Positions 25,501 to 34,809 of a DNA stretch of 60,000 nt are shown here, piece after piece. The position numbers and the translations under genes are program-made. Positions within the stretch are counted from its first letter, which is position 1. Each line of letters opens with the position of its first letter. The notes beneath the pieces were generated by a model, which was given only the letters and a program-made list of their open reading frames with translations, made no database searches and was not told the origin of the DNA. Source of the stretch: Symsagittifera roscoffensis (lineage: Eukaryota > Xenacoelomorpha > Acoela > Convolutidae); the NCBI RefSeq assembly GCF_963678635.1, contig NC_087067.1:49656233-49716232 (forward strand). The letters run 5' to 3'.

Positions 25501-28500
25501 TACACCTATTTTCAAGGAAAATGACAAAACTGAAGTTACTCAATACAGGCCGATAAGCCTACTAGCCAACGTTTCAAAAACTTTTGAGAAACTTATCTTC
25601 AATCAAATGTATCTCCACTTCGAGCCTAGTTTCCATCGCGCTCAATACGGCTTTATGCACAAGAAATGGGCAGTACTGCAACTCCTAATCTTCGTTGATA
25701 ACATTTCTAAAAAGATTGACCAAAATAAATCCAGTGACATCAGCTTTCTCTACGTTGACTTCAACAAAGCCTTCGACAAAGTGTCTCAGCTGAAACTTGT
25801 TGAAAAAAATCTAGCCTTGGCATCGGAGGGAAACTCCTGGAATTAATCGTAGGCTACCTAACAGAGAGGAAACAGAGTTGAAATTGGATGTTATAAGTCA
25901 TCCATTTCTCAATGCACTAGCGGTGTTCCCCAAGGTTCTATCCTTGGACCATTAATGTTCCTGGTATATGTGAACGACCTTCCTGATGGCCAGATGGAAT
26001 AGTACACGGAGAAGCCTTCGGTTATGCGGATGATTTTAAATTGGTGACCACATCTTTAAGCAACGCAAAAAAGGCGGCTTCACAAATAGAAAAATGGAGC
26101 TTCGAAAAAGATGATTCTCAATGTTGACAAAACCAACATACTGTGCATAAAAGGAGAGACATAAACAAACGGACGATTTAAAACCGTCACATCACAGAAA
26201 GATCTCGGAGACACCATGTCTAACAATTTATCCTGGAGTGAAAACTGTAGTAGGTGAACACTTAAAGGCTGGAGGTCTTTATACTTCCTCATCAGAAATA
26301 CTTCGAAAAATGCATCGCTAGAGACAAAACTGAATGCCTACGCAGAATATGTAGTACCAGTGCTTACTTACGCATCGCAGGTATGGTACCCCTCAAAAAC
26401 TGAAATGAGGAAGATGAAGCAAGTACAGAGGAAAGCCACCAAATGGATAACCAACGGGGCTGCAGATTATAAAGAAAGACTTCTCCGCTTGAAAATATTA
26501 CCTCTATCAATGTACATGGAAGTCCATGATATTCTATACCTCATCTCTGTGGTAGAAGGAAACTATGAGGCTAAAAACATGCCAGTGACAAAGAGCCGTG
26601 GACGGCTTACAAGACAGCAGACCGAACTATATATCCCCCAACAGCGCCTCAAGAAATGCGACGAAAACTTCTGGATCCGTGCACCAAAACTGTTAAATTT
26701 AGTGCAAAGAAGCCTGTTTGCAAATGAAATCATCAACAAAAAAAGAATCGCCAAACTATACCACGCATTCTTCCGTGACAGATTCAACGAGATTGACTCT
26801 TACTCGTGGAGAGTGCTATGCCCATGTGGAAACTGTAATCCCTTGAAAAAACTCGTGCTACTTGAATACTGAGGGGTGAAAACTCTAAAGCAGATGCTCT
26901 AAATCCTATACTACTACTACTACATCTAAAAGGATGGAAGAAAATTTACCAAATGGTAACAAAGCCGACAATGCTTGAGCTTACACCCAATGATCCGGGA
27001 AAAAAAAACTTTCTATGGTACCCACTCAATAAATACACGCAACACAAGAATCTTATATTGCTGAAATTTTCCCCTTTTTTCGCTTCAATTTTTTTCCTCT
27101 TTAAATCATTAAATCTTATTTTTTGATTTCTTGATTAACTATCGATATTAAAAAATAACAGAAGTCATGCAGGATCAGAGACGCCTGAAAACGGGCTGCA
27201 TAGTTCCACGGCGTTATCGCAATGAGATTTCGTTTGGTTGTAAATGTAGTAACTTTTACAATGAAAAGAATCTAATTTGCAAACAGTTTAATATAATATT
27301 ATTATTGTTATAAATCTTTCACTCAGAAAACGACGCAAACGCCACTAAGCTGATATAACATCAACTGAAACTTTTAAAACCGAAAAAAATCGCCAATTTA
27401 ATTTAAAAACACCCAATTTCATCGCCGATTTAATTTAGAGTTTCAACAAATCAACACATCAAATTCGGGTCCTTACAATTATAGTGAAACTCCGATTCAA
27501 TTCACAATTTCAGAATTCACAACCCAAAACAAAATTGGTGAGCTCCTATTTTAAATAACTTTGGAGCCAAAGAGCGTCCGAAAAATTACTCGAAACTCAA
27601 GAAAGAACTGACATTGTCTTCTCTCTATGCTGCTTCGCTATATCTTCATTCGACACAAACTTTTTTGACCATAGAAAAGAAAGATAGCAGGTCAATTAAG
27701 TTCGAAACAATTTGTCTCCGCATTTCATTTCTAACAGATTTGGGGCAAAAGAACTTTTTTACATTACTCGAAATTGAATTAACAAACTATCTGTCTTCTC
27801 TCTGCACTTTCTTCATTCTATACTGCTTCGTTAGTTTGAACGTTAGAAAAAGCTCAGTTAGTTTTTTTTGGTGCGAAACAGTTCTTTAAAAAAGTAGTCG
27901 AAACTGAAGAATGAACTCACTGTCTTCTCTCTGGCCTGACTCATGTACTGTCATCCACAGACTATCTGCTAGAGTGTGTCTCCCCAAGTAGAATCTGTCC
28001 ACATTCACAATACTAATAGAGTGGAAGGTCATCGTGAATGCAGGCATGCAGTCCTTCACCTAAACCAACCAACCTCACAACTGAAACTCACTTCAAAAAC
28101 AGCTCTTCGCTCCTTTTCCTAACAACCCCCACCCCACAACAACCCTCTACTTAGCACCAATTTTATGGTAATATTAACGACTAGTTCTACAAGGTTACGT
28201 ATGAAGATTTCCATTTTTTCCAAAGTCTGGGGGTACTGTAATGCTAGGGACAAAAAAACGAGAGACGGAGCAGAGGTACACAAATAAAATTGTTTATGCT
28301 TTTTCATCTGGGTTTAAATTTGAGCGCAGTCGCAAGAAACTTACTGAATTTTAGTTTCAAAACAGTTCTCAATTTCAAAATGATGTCAATAGGAAAATTT
28401 GTATCTTGCTAACTATTTCCTAATGGTACTTATTATAGACTCCCTATAATTTTCATCCCCATAAAGGACAAATTCAACGGTAAAATTAAACAATAATACC

Positions 28501-30823
28501 AATTTTGTACCTCGTTCCGCACTCAGCTAGATCATAGCTCACTAGATCATAGCTCGTAAAAGTATTTAGCATAGATTGTTTCAAAATCAATCATAAAAGC
28601 AAAATCCTTTCTAGACTTCTTTGAAAAAGTGGCTTCGCGGTTTAATATAGCACCAGCTTGTGTAATAAAATCATTCATTTATCTGTTCACAACATCGACA
28701 TGATTGCACGCACCTGTTGCTTAGTGGGCATGCCCTGGTCACAGTTGTAGTGGTTGAATGCAACAGGGACCACGAGATACATACCCGGCTCATATAGATG
28801 ACTCACGCTCACAAAAGATCTGAAAGGAAACAAGATCCTTAAAATTGAGAAAAATTATCCTCATAGCAATAATCATAGCCAACAGAAGTTCTAACAAAAA
28901 AAAACTGTTTCTTTAAAATAATAATGAAAACTGTTTTTCAAGATGAAGCAAAAAGTCAATATTTTGAGATCTATGCTATCCTAAGACTGAATGGCAATCA
29001 AAAACATCTGCAAACCCTTTCAAAACCAGATTAAGGGCTGATAGTTCCATCTCTAAATGAGCGTAATAATAAAATTGATAGCAATAACCATAATAATTCT
29101 TAGTTATCAGAGTTGATTATCAAAAAGGACTCGTGTGATCTCTTCTGCTCATAATTGGATACAGATTTCACATTATTACCTTGTCAGATTTAACGAAATG
29201 TACCTAAAACTAACTTTAACTGTCGTTTACTGTGTGCTGTATGTCTGATCGGAGCCAATGTCTTATCATTACATCTTATAACCAGCACTCCCAGATCCAG
29301 ACATCTAGTCTGGTTCCTCTGTCTGTTATTCTTCTGGAAAACAGTCACTACCACTTCTGTAGGTGCAAACACTGTCAGGACTCCCATATGTTGAAGAGTA
29401 GTAGCCACAGATGGCAAAGCGCCATTAGTCTTGGCTAGATTCCAGTCGTGATTCAATCTACACAAGTCAACGCTATCGTAGAACTTGATAAAATCAATGT
29501 AGTCCATCCAAAACACACCTTCACCGTTGCCATAACCACTCAATTCATCTCTCAAACCACTTTCACGCATTTCTCTGGATTCATCCGACCAGGCGCCTTT
29601 CCACGAAAATCTTCCCCAGGGATTACGTAACCTCACCAAACGTCTGCTATTTGCTAACCGGACGTCTAATACTGAGTAAGCATGTCGCGACAGCAGACCC
29701 CGATCATTATACTGTTGCTTGTCCGTTTCCATGTGGCCTCCACCACAAGAAGCAGCCATGATATGACCAGCTTGACTTGCACTGATCATTTGACCCCAAA
29801 TCAACTCGTGATCCGGATCGTCTTCATATTTTATCTTCTGCAAATTGATAGTCTCACAGGGCGCACCGGTTAGAATAGACAATCCTTCCAGGCACTTTCC
29901 CGCAACTAATGCTTCGTAGCATCCGAACAATTTGGCACATGCTTTCTCAACTAGCGGGACCCATAGCTGACGTCTTCTACAGTCGGAATAAACTAGACGG
30001 CCGTTTTTTCCACATGGGAGCATATCATCGACAGTCACCAGCATCCAAGTTCCTTCTCTGCACAGCCTCACTTGATAAACGCCAGTCGGACAGTATTCAT
30101 TAAGAGGAAACATTTGCTCCAAGAAACTGGGTTTCTCCGCCAGCACAGCCAGAGAGCTGAGGAGCCAACAGTTTCCCAGCAGACCCTGTATGATGTCAGA
30201 TCCTTTTGGGTTCCTGAAGATAGTCCAATCCAGCTGGCATCTTGATGGCTCTTTGAACTCGCCTGGACGTAGCCATTGGTACACCTTCTCGTCTTTACTA
30301 CAAATGAAAGCAACAAAGCTTCAATATCTATCTTTCAATCAAAAATTCAGAAAACTTTCGAGACAATGCTACACTGCGGACTTAGAGCTGACTCGATATC
30401 AAATTATCAATTAATAGGTAGCTGCTTCATTTTTATTCCGAATTGCAATTTGATGTCGCAATTCACGCATCATTTTGCGTAACTCTTCCTAATATCTGTC
30501 GCACAGTAAAATTTACACATCTCCCTTGCCTCTAAATCAAGTACGCACTTCGCTTGCCTTTAAATCGAATAGAGAAATTGACAGCCAGTTTGACATTTAC
30601 CTCTGGGACTCGTGTTGTCTCGATGTGCGCATGGGGTGGACCCCGTTGAAGTAAAGGCTCTTGGGCGTAGGGGGGAAAGAGTCATCGACGAAAGTAGTCT
30701 TGGCTAATTTGCACATTTTAATGATTGCACTGATGTCTTGTTGGGCATTTCTCACGTCTTTGCTCCTCCATTCACTTCCCAGTATGCTAGTCTGTCTTTC
30801 CAACCGCGGAGTACCCGATCTCC
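16391..30823 (-). CDS. CAPN15: Calpain-15 / small optic lobes gene, C-terminal six exons
   Basis: Exons, in transcript order: 30823-30601, 30297-29215 (or 29221), 28819-28714, 28059-27921, 19891-19701, 16555-16391. All junction phases fit (2, 2, 0, 1, 0). Together they encode about 635 residues: a pre-catalytic linker, the calpain cysteine-protease core with Cys, His and Asn, and the SOL-specific C-terminal region. The last residues (SPRPL) match the end of vertebrate CAPN15 as I recall it. CAPN15 is an atypical, calcium-regulated intracellular protease with N-terminal RanBP2-type zinc fingers. No zinc-finger exon was found in this window, so the 5' end should lie beyond 30.8 kb, perhaps past the giant retroelement. 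The protein is very likely functional because no frame is broken. Confidence 0.9.
17150..17290 (-). repeat. tRNA-derived SINE head
   Basis: The minus strand shows an A-box-like TGGTAGATAGGGCAGGGCG and a B-box-like GCAGGTTCAGATCC. It is followed by the same AAATTGCTAAT and CACCAAATACAAATAGAC words seen in the SINE copies near 7.2 and 33.5 kb. Confidence 0.6.
17362..17477. repeat. Long hairpin inside SINE flank
   Basis: Inverted arms of about 27 bp (left starts TAAATTGGAGTCTAAC; right ends GTTAGACTCCAATTTA) differ at one position and are separated by about 62 bp. Confidence 0.7.
18160..18920. repeat. Local duplication, about 300-bp units
   Basis: The block at about 18165-18470 is repeated at about 18620-18925 with roughly 85 percent identity by eye (landmarks: CCTTCTGAA, TTCGAAGGCCGTA, AACGTGGCGTAAAAT, ACCATTTTTTTT, AAAATCAGTACATTA). 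A partial third copy lies at about 18500-18560. Confidence 0.75.
19121..19650. mobile_element. Nested fold-back (MITE-like) element
   Basis: The outer arms (about 19121-19225 and 19540-19650) are imperfect inverted repeats sharing TTGCTAAGCG, GTAAAATGCTC, ATTGGCT and GCTCAGAACCAAGTTAA. Inside the left half lies a second hairpin (19222-19292) with arms of about 22 bp (ACCAAGTTAACATCCTCCCC) around a 15-G run. No transposase is present. Confidence 0.7.
19701..19891 (-). CDS. CAPN15: CAPN15 penultimate exon (SOL C-terminal domain)
   Basis: Acceptor TTTCAG| before 19891; donor GTG|GTAAGG at 19701. The encoded [21 protein letters not shown] and SVPPLHRQ phrases match the conserved calpain-15 C-terminal segment. 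It enters in phase 1 and leaves in phase 0. Confidence 0.9.
20636..20708 (+). tRNA. tRNA-Val (anticodon AAC)
   Basis: A 73-nt gene with full cloverleaf. The acceptor stem GGTGCCA pairs with TGGCATC (one G-T pair). The A-box is TGGTGTAGTGGTTATC, the anticodon stem TCTGC/GCAGA encloses loop CTAACAC (anticodon AAC), and the B-box is GTTCGAGCC. A Pol III terminator of five T begins at 20711. There is no intron, and CCA is not encoded. It lies inside the large CAPN15 intron on the opposite strand. The clean structure separates it from the SINE heads elsewhere in the window. Confidence 0.93.
21373..21455 (+). mobile_element. Possible hAT-type element terminus
   Basis: CAGGGGCGGATCTAGGATTT resembles the common 5' terminal sequence of animal hAT elements. 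It is followed by a G-run and a palindrome with arms GTCGACCT / AGGTCGAC around a T-run (21428-21453). No matching right end was found in the window. Confidence 0.4.
22268..22690 (+). pseudogene. Non-LTR ORF1 N-terminal fragment (frameshifted)
   Basis: One frame carries [14 protein letters not shown]. After a frameshift near 22515 the next frame reads [16 protein letters not shown]. These phrases look like the hydrolase-like N-terminal part found in ORF1 of some CR1/L2-like elements (the HDxxNN word resembling SGNH block III). The assignment is from memory and uncertain. Confidence 0.4.
22878..23145 (+). repeat. Four tandem degenerate copies inside ORF1 region
   Basis: The phrase TGAATCCGGAGGT, about 8 bp, then CCTTGGAATCGCGG recurs at about 22881, 22962, 23030 and 23107 (spacing 68 to 81 bp). 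The longest spacers carry CTTCTT or TTTCTC tracts. Confidence 0.75.
23146..23649 (+). pseudogene. Non-LTR ORF1: zinc finger and coiled coil
   Basis: The frame after a stop at 23143 has a Cys/His pattern of PHD type: CKTC, then CTAC, an H-T-T-x-C part and CSKC, about 55 residues in all. A charged, heptad-like coiled coil follows (about 23380-23530) and then [10 protein letters not shown], the start of an RRM-like segment. TAG at 23647 breaks it from the next piece. It is typical of ORF1 proteins that bind RNA and assemble into particles. Confidence 0.6.
23650..24039 (+). pseudogene. Non-LTR ORF1: RRM-like C-terminal part
   Basis: Continues in the same frame after the TAG (23650 follows directly). 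The phrases [18 protein letters not shown] and [14 protein letters not shown] are typical of non-LTR ORF1 RNA-binding ends. TGA at 24037 ends it just before the endonuclease frame. Confidence 0.55.
24046..24660 (+). pseudogene. Non-LTR ORF2: AP-type endonuclease
   Basis: The phrases [25 protein letters not shown] and IITGDINL are the Asn, Glu and Asp active-site blocks of the exonuclease-endonuclease-phosphatase fold. The frame is broken by at least three stops. Confidence 0.8.
24754..25119 (+). pseudogene. Non-LTR ORF2: linker between endonuclease and RT
   Basis: A lysine-rich segment ending with a PPWISPS phrase and a basic helix, the usual layout before the RT domain in Jockey/CR1-type elements. 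Confidence 0.6.
25180..26330 (+). pseudogene. Non-LTR ORF2: reverse transcriptase (broken)
   Basis: RT motifs are present in several frames: QYRPISLL (25540), [10 protein letters not shown] (25755), VPQGSILGP (25925) and YADD (26025). At least four frameshifts or stops separate them, so no active polymerase is made. Confidence 0.85.
26331..26872 (+). pseudogene. Non-LTR ORF2: C-terminal domain
   Basis: [15 protein letters not shown] and [19 protein letters not shown] are the typical end of CR1/Jockey-type ORF2. The frame stays open for about 170 codons to TGA at 26870. Confidence 0.7.
27600..27935. repeat. Three tandem copies of a CAPN15 exon-end segment
   Basis: The phrase TGTCTTCTCTCT preceded by ACTCGAAA(C/T)T-type sequence occurs at about 27615, 27790 and 27921. 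Only the third copy is the real exon 3' end with its GTGAGT donor. The other two lie in the intron and lack a donor GT. Confidence 0.6.
27921..28059 (-). CDS. CAPN15: CAPN15 exon 4
   Basis: Acceptor TTTAG| before 28059; donor ACA|GTGAGT at 27921; 46 codons plus one base. The frame is open, and its phase 1 donor fits the next exon to give an Ile codon. By position it encodes the variable part of the SOL domain. Confidence 0.8.
28714..28819 (-). CDS. CAPN15: CAPN15 exon 3
   Basis: Acceptor TTTCAG| before 28819; donor CAG|GTGCGT at 28714. It encodes [17 protein letters not shown], the strongly conserved strand pair that starts the SOL domain after the protease core. Only phase 2 entry avoids stops, which fits the previous donor. 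Confidence 0.88.
29215..30297 (-). CDS. CAPN15: CAPN15 exon 2, calpain protease core
   Basis: Acceptor TTTGTAG| before 30297. Counting from the Val at 30284 as residue 1, the catalytic Cys is residue 39 (QGLLGNCW), the His residue 201 (SRHAYSVLD) and the Asn residue 221 (LRNPWG). The start WLRPGEF and the phrases LTGAPCE and VEKACAKL fit calpain-15 better than classical calpains. The donor is either AAA|GTTAGT (29215) or CA|GTTAAA (29221). Both keep the phase, and the first matches consensus better. All three active-site residues are present, so the enzyme should be active. Confidence 0.92.
30601..30823 (-). CDS. CAPN15: CAPN15 exon 1 of those visible (pre-catalytic linker)
   Basis: Acceptor AAACAG| before 30823; donor AG|GTAAAT at 30601. 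The phrase FVDDSFPP and the spacing to WLRP in the next exon match calpain-15. It enters with a split codon, so further 5' exons exist. Confidence 0.85.
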
Positions 30824-31716
30824 CTGTTTAAATTAGAGTTTCACTAGCTAGGTTCAAAATACCTCTTTTAAACCCCTCAGAGCAAGCATAATCAGAAATT
30901 TTGATAAATTCACTGGCAAGAAAAATCAAAGTAACGTAGTTGGGGAACTTCGTGAGTTACTTATTTGTAGCTGCCAAAACCATTTATTGTTTCGATCATT
31001 GAAAATGAGGAACTTTGTCTCCGGGTAAGTTTTAGCTTTTTTTTCTAGATTTTCTACGCACAATCAGGTACCACAAATAATAATCAGAAGGGGCTGAGCG
31101 TTTTATTGTGCTAAAGCTATTTCAGTCGTTATTCGGACGTAATTGCAAATATTTTCCCAGTGTCGAGAAAAGAAAAAAAAACAGTTTAAAATTTCCGAGC
31201 GCGAGCAGGTCTTGTAATTTGCTTATTACAGCTTATATTTCGACTTAAGCCGTGAGAATTTGATTTTACTCGATTCTGTACCGCCTTTTTCCGAGAAAAA
31301 ATTTTAAATTTGGAAGTAAATATACCAGCAATTTTAAAGGTTACGAAGTGTGAAGTAACTGAAGTGTAACCCCATCGACAATAAACCAAAACACCACCAC
31401 CCACCATCAATTTCTGAACATCTGGAGGTGATGGTCTTTTTGAACTGTTCATTAATTTTTGAAAACACCGAAATACTTGCCAGGTGACTTTGATCGATTC
31501 CTTGATCGGCTCATGATTCTCCAGTCCCTTTTTTATGTTATATCTTCTAGACAGCCTACTCTGAGCAGAGTAAACCTCATCTGAAAATGTAGAGAAAACT
31601 TATAGGGATGAAGAGTCTTTATTAAACTAAGTGCAAAACTGTTTTTAACACAGAGGTGGGTGGCGGTTCTCTTCACGTTTACAAATATACTGTACAAAGA
31701 GATAATTGTAGGGACT
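30824..31716. other. Intron or intergenic DNA, nothing recognised
   Basis: Searched on the minus strand for RanBP2-type zinc-finger exons (W-x-C-x2-C patterns) without success. Confidence 0.4.
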
Positions 31717-33860
31717 AAGCTGAGCTTCGCACCACTTGCGATACGGAAAAACCACCGAATAAACGAAATGAAAAAATACCAAAAAACGACATTTTCCTGT
31801 GTTTGTCTCAAATGTAACTCAATTTGATGAAAACCTGCGGCAAAACACAATGGCCAGCGTTCAATCAGCATTTAAAAAAATTACCGCGTGGTAACTATGC
31901 AGACAGCAAAAACAATTAGAAAAAAGCCAAACGAGGGATTTTTATACAGCAGAAAACTCCGAAAACTGGAATTTTTTTTCAGGTATGAACGAAATCATAA
32001 GCAGTCGTCTCAGACATGAAACCCAAGATGAAATAGAATGTCATTGAAGGAAGTCTTCCAAATTGAATGACATGAGGACTCGGTTCTCTAGCGTGCTGAG
32101 TAAAAACATTGGAAGTTTCTATGGCGTAAGGATCCAAGCGTCAGCTGAGGCCTTCGACCTCGTTTCAATACCTCTGAGACACGTTACACAAAATCAAGTG
32201 GCGGCGAGGCCTAGCCAGGTTAATCAGCCAGCTACACTAGTGGACAAAATCAAGCTCAAATTCAGGTTTTTCCTCTCTAAAATGACTGTTTCCAATGTCC
32301 AATTTGGACAACATTTACTTCGAAATTCAGAAAATTTTTTGTATCGAGCAAGAGCAAATGATCAGAGCTACCCGCTATGACGTTATGAAAATAGGGTTTT
32401 AAATACGTATCAATGTAATCGGGGTCTGACGATTTCCACATCTGCACTAAGTTTTTCAATCCGCGTGAAAAAGTGAGAAACAGTCAACTTGAATAAAAAT
32501 TTTCACACTTAGTTCAATTTTCTAGCTAAGAATGTTCAAGTCGCCCGAACAACTTTTTACTCCGCTTATATGAGAAAGAGTTCACTACAATGCGAAACTT
32601 AAGGCAGACGAGGAAATATGGCATTTTCAGACACGAATTACAATGGTAAGTCTTCAAAACCATATTTTGACACAAAGGCGAAGCTGCGCTTCGCCAAAAC
32701 TTACGAGAACACTACAAAAAGCAGCTCTATCAAAGGAAATAAGAAAAAGTAGAAATAAGCCCCGAATTAGCAAAAACTCGGCTACTTGTCGGATTCGAAT
32801 CTGCGACCTAGCAAATTTGAGTCTCGCGCACTAACAACTCAGCCACGGATGCTTAACATCTCCAAAAACTAGCCACCAATAAACGCAGCTACATATGCTA
32901 ATAAATTGCCAATTCGATGCAGCAAAAGTAGCACCAAATATTTTGACACAAAGGCGAATTTTGACACAAAGGCGAAGCTGCGCTTCGCCAAAACTTACGA
33001 GAACACTACAAAAAGCAGCTCTATCAAAGGAAATAAGAAAAAGTAGAAATAAGCCCCGAATTAGCAAAAACTCGGCTACTTGTCGGATTCGAATCTGCGA
33101 CCTAGCAAATTTGAGTCTCGCGCACTAACAACTCAGCCACGGATGCTTAACATCTCCAAAAACTAGCCACCAATAAACGCAGCTACATATGCTAATAAAT
33201 TGCCAATTCGATGCAGCAAAAGTAGCACCAAATATTTTGACACAAAGGCGAATTTTGACAAAGGCGAAGCTGCGCTTCGCCAAATCTTACGAGAACACTA
33301 CAAAAAGCAGCTCTATCAAAGGAAATAAGAAAAAGTAGAAATAAGCCCCGAATTAGCAAAAACTCGGCTACTTGTCCGATTCGAATCTGCGACCTAGCAA
33401 ATTTGAGTCTCGCGCACTAACAACAGCCACGGATGCTTAACATCTCCAAAAACTAGCCACCAACAAACGCAGCTACATATGCTAATAAATTGCCAATTCG
33501 ATGCAGCAAAAGTAGCACCAAATACAAAAAGACATAATTTTGCAGGTAATGAATTGGAAAGCATAAAGCAAAATTAAGTATAAATCATGCATTTAATAAA
33601 AACTGCGAAATACATTGAGCTGGAAAATTTCTGAAATCAAGCTTTTTATCATTGTACTGCTGTTTGAAACAAATAACTTTTTTCGATTCATTTGATGAAT
33701 TTAAGATGCATCAGCTGTGTTAACTTAATACTAATCGAATGTCAAAACACATGCAATCTAAAAGCCGTAAAGGTGCCACCAAAATTTTCGACTTAGGTTA
33801 AAAAAAGCGAATTATTACAATATTTATTATACTATTATCTCACTTAAATCCACAAGTGTA
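31717..33860 (+). mobile_element. Compound dispersed repeat, copy 2
   Basis: It has the same order of landmarks as the block at 5960-7620: AAGCTGAGCTTCGCACCACTTGCGAT at the left, a CAGCAGAAAA word, SINE units, TTTGAAACAAATAACTTTTTTCG, GAATGTCAAA-CACATG, and CACAAGTGTAAACACAG at the right. It is longer because it holds three SINE units. Confidence 0.6.
32663..33540 (-). repeat. Three tandem tRNA-SINE units of about 293 bp
   Basis: The units start at about 32663, 32957 and 33251 and are almost identical. On the minus strand each has an A-box (GTGGCTGAGTTGTTAG), a B-box (GATTCGAATCC) and a terminal hairpin GGCGAAGCTGCGCTTCGCC. Only the third unit continues into the usual flank (CACCAAATACAAAAAGAC). 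The first two join through TATTTTGACACAAAGGCG. Confidence 0.85.
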
Positions 33861-34418
33861 AACACAGCCAGCAGTAGAATACAAAAACTACCGCAGTCTT
33901 CCGATAAGTAGCACTTATGTTTTTATTATTATTCTTAAAATAGATTTAGCCATTAATGGCAAGGGTCGGTGACCCTAAGTTTCATGTTTTTTTTCTATTT
34001 CAGTTTTCAGGTGTCAGTGTACATGTATTGATAGTTTAATCTGCAATGTTGCCATCGATACCTCAGCAGGTTGGAAAATTTGCGACTTAGGTTGGAAAAA
34101 AAGAAACTCAGTACTAATACACATTGCTTCGCAAGTGTAATAACTTCATAGAGGGTAAAATAAATGTTAAATAAATGAGTTTTGAAATAAATGTCCAAAT
34201 TAGATATTGAATACAGGCATTTTAAAGAGTAAAAAACCTGAATTTGCGCATAATTCTGTCGACTAGTGTAGTGATGTGACGTTGATTATCCAGTTGGTTT
34301 GGCAAAAGAGTGACAAGTCTTTTCACTAGTGCTTAGCAAGTGGGAGCGTCACCCCCCGATTTTGTTAAAACTGTTGGCAAACAGGCGCACTGTAAACTTT
34401 GAGCACACGTAACTCCGA
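33861..34418. other. Repeat fragments, no gene
   Basis: A further fragment of the dispersed repeat end (TTGCGACTTAGGTTGGAAAA, CTTCGCAAGTGTAA) lies at 34080-34140. Nothing else is recognised. Confidence 0.5.
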
Positions 34419-34794
34419 TAGAGTTGGCATGGTACCGGTACTAGTACATTTGGTACTAGTAAATAAACCAGTACGGTACGGTACCCAAGTTGAGAGGTAC
34501 TAGTACCTTGCCAACACGGGGGTCATTTTTTAACTAGTTTTCGCTCAGTATTTGCAAAACTATTGAACTACTCGTTGATTGAAAAATTGCTTTTCGCATT
34601 TTCAGGGTTTAACTCTGTTGTACTTGATGGTTTCGATAAAAATCAATTATCCAAAATACGACTCCGAATAAATTTTTCCGAAACAAGTTTTTTTAGTCTG
34701 AACGAAGTCATTTTTGTGTAACCAGTGTATGTACTAGTACGTACCAGTATGTACGGTATCGTTTTCAGGTGGTACAAGTACATTGCCAACTCTA
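34419..34794. mobile_element. Fold-back MITE rich in GGTAC and ACTAGT
   Basis: Perfect 11-bp terminal inverted repeats (TAGAGTTGGCA / TGCCAACTCTA) bound 376 bp. The left 100 bp (34424-34523) is itself a fold-back, starting GTTGGCA and ending TGCCAAC. The termini resemble those of hAT-type elements. It ends 15 bp before the giant element's LTR. Confidence 0.7.
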
Positions 34795-34809
34795 GACCTT
34801 GACTTCCTT

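Larger units (their letters stand above)
22250..26940 (+). mobile_element. Decayed CR1/L2/Jockey-group non-LTR retrotransposon
   Basis: The order of parts is: ORF1 pieces (SGNH-like fragment, PHD-like zinc finger, coiled coil, RRM-like part), AP-endonuclease, reverse transcriptase, C-terminal domain, then a short ACT-repeat tail near 26905. Frames are broken by several stops and frameshifts, so the copy is dead. The RT shows [29 protein letters not shown] and GYADDFK. This order belongs to the APE-type non-LTR groups. It is inserted antisense in a CAPN15 intron. Confidence 0.88.
19892..27920 (-). other. CAPN15 intron 4 (8 kb)
   Basis: Holds, on the plus strand, the tRNA-Val gene, a hAT-like terminus and the decayed non-LTR retrotransposon. 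The parts at 19.9-20.6, 20.7-21.37, 21.46-22.25 and 26.95-27.6 kb show nothing recognisable. Confidence 0.7.

Noticed and set aside
29190-29214. End of the long calpain open frame to its stop
   Set aside because: Past the donor; only splicing here continues into the conserved SOL exons.
32690-33450. tRNA genes
   Set aside because: A- and B-boxes are present, but acceptor and anticodon stems do not pair and the copies carry SINE bodies.
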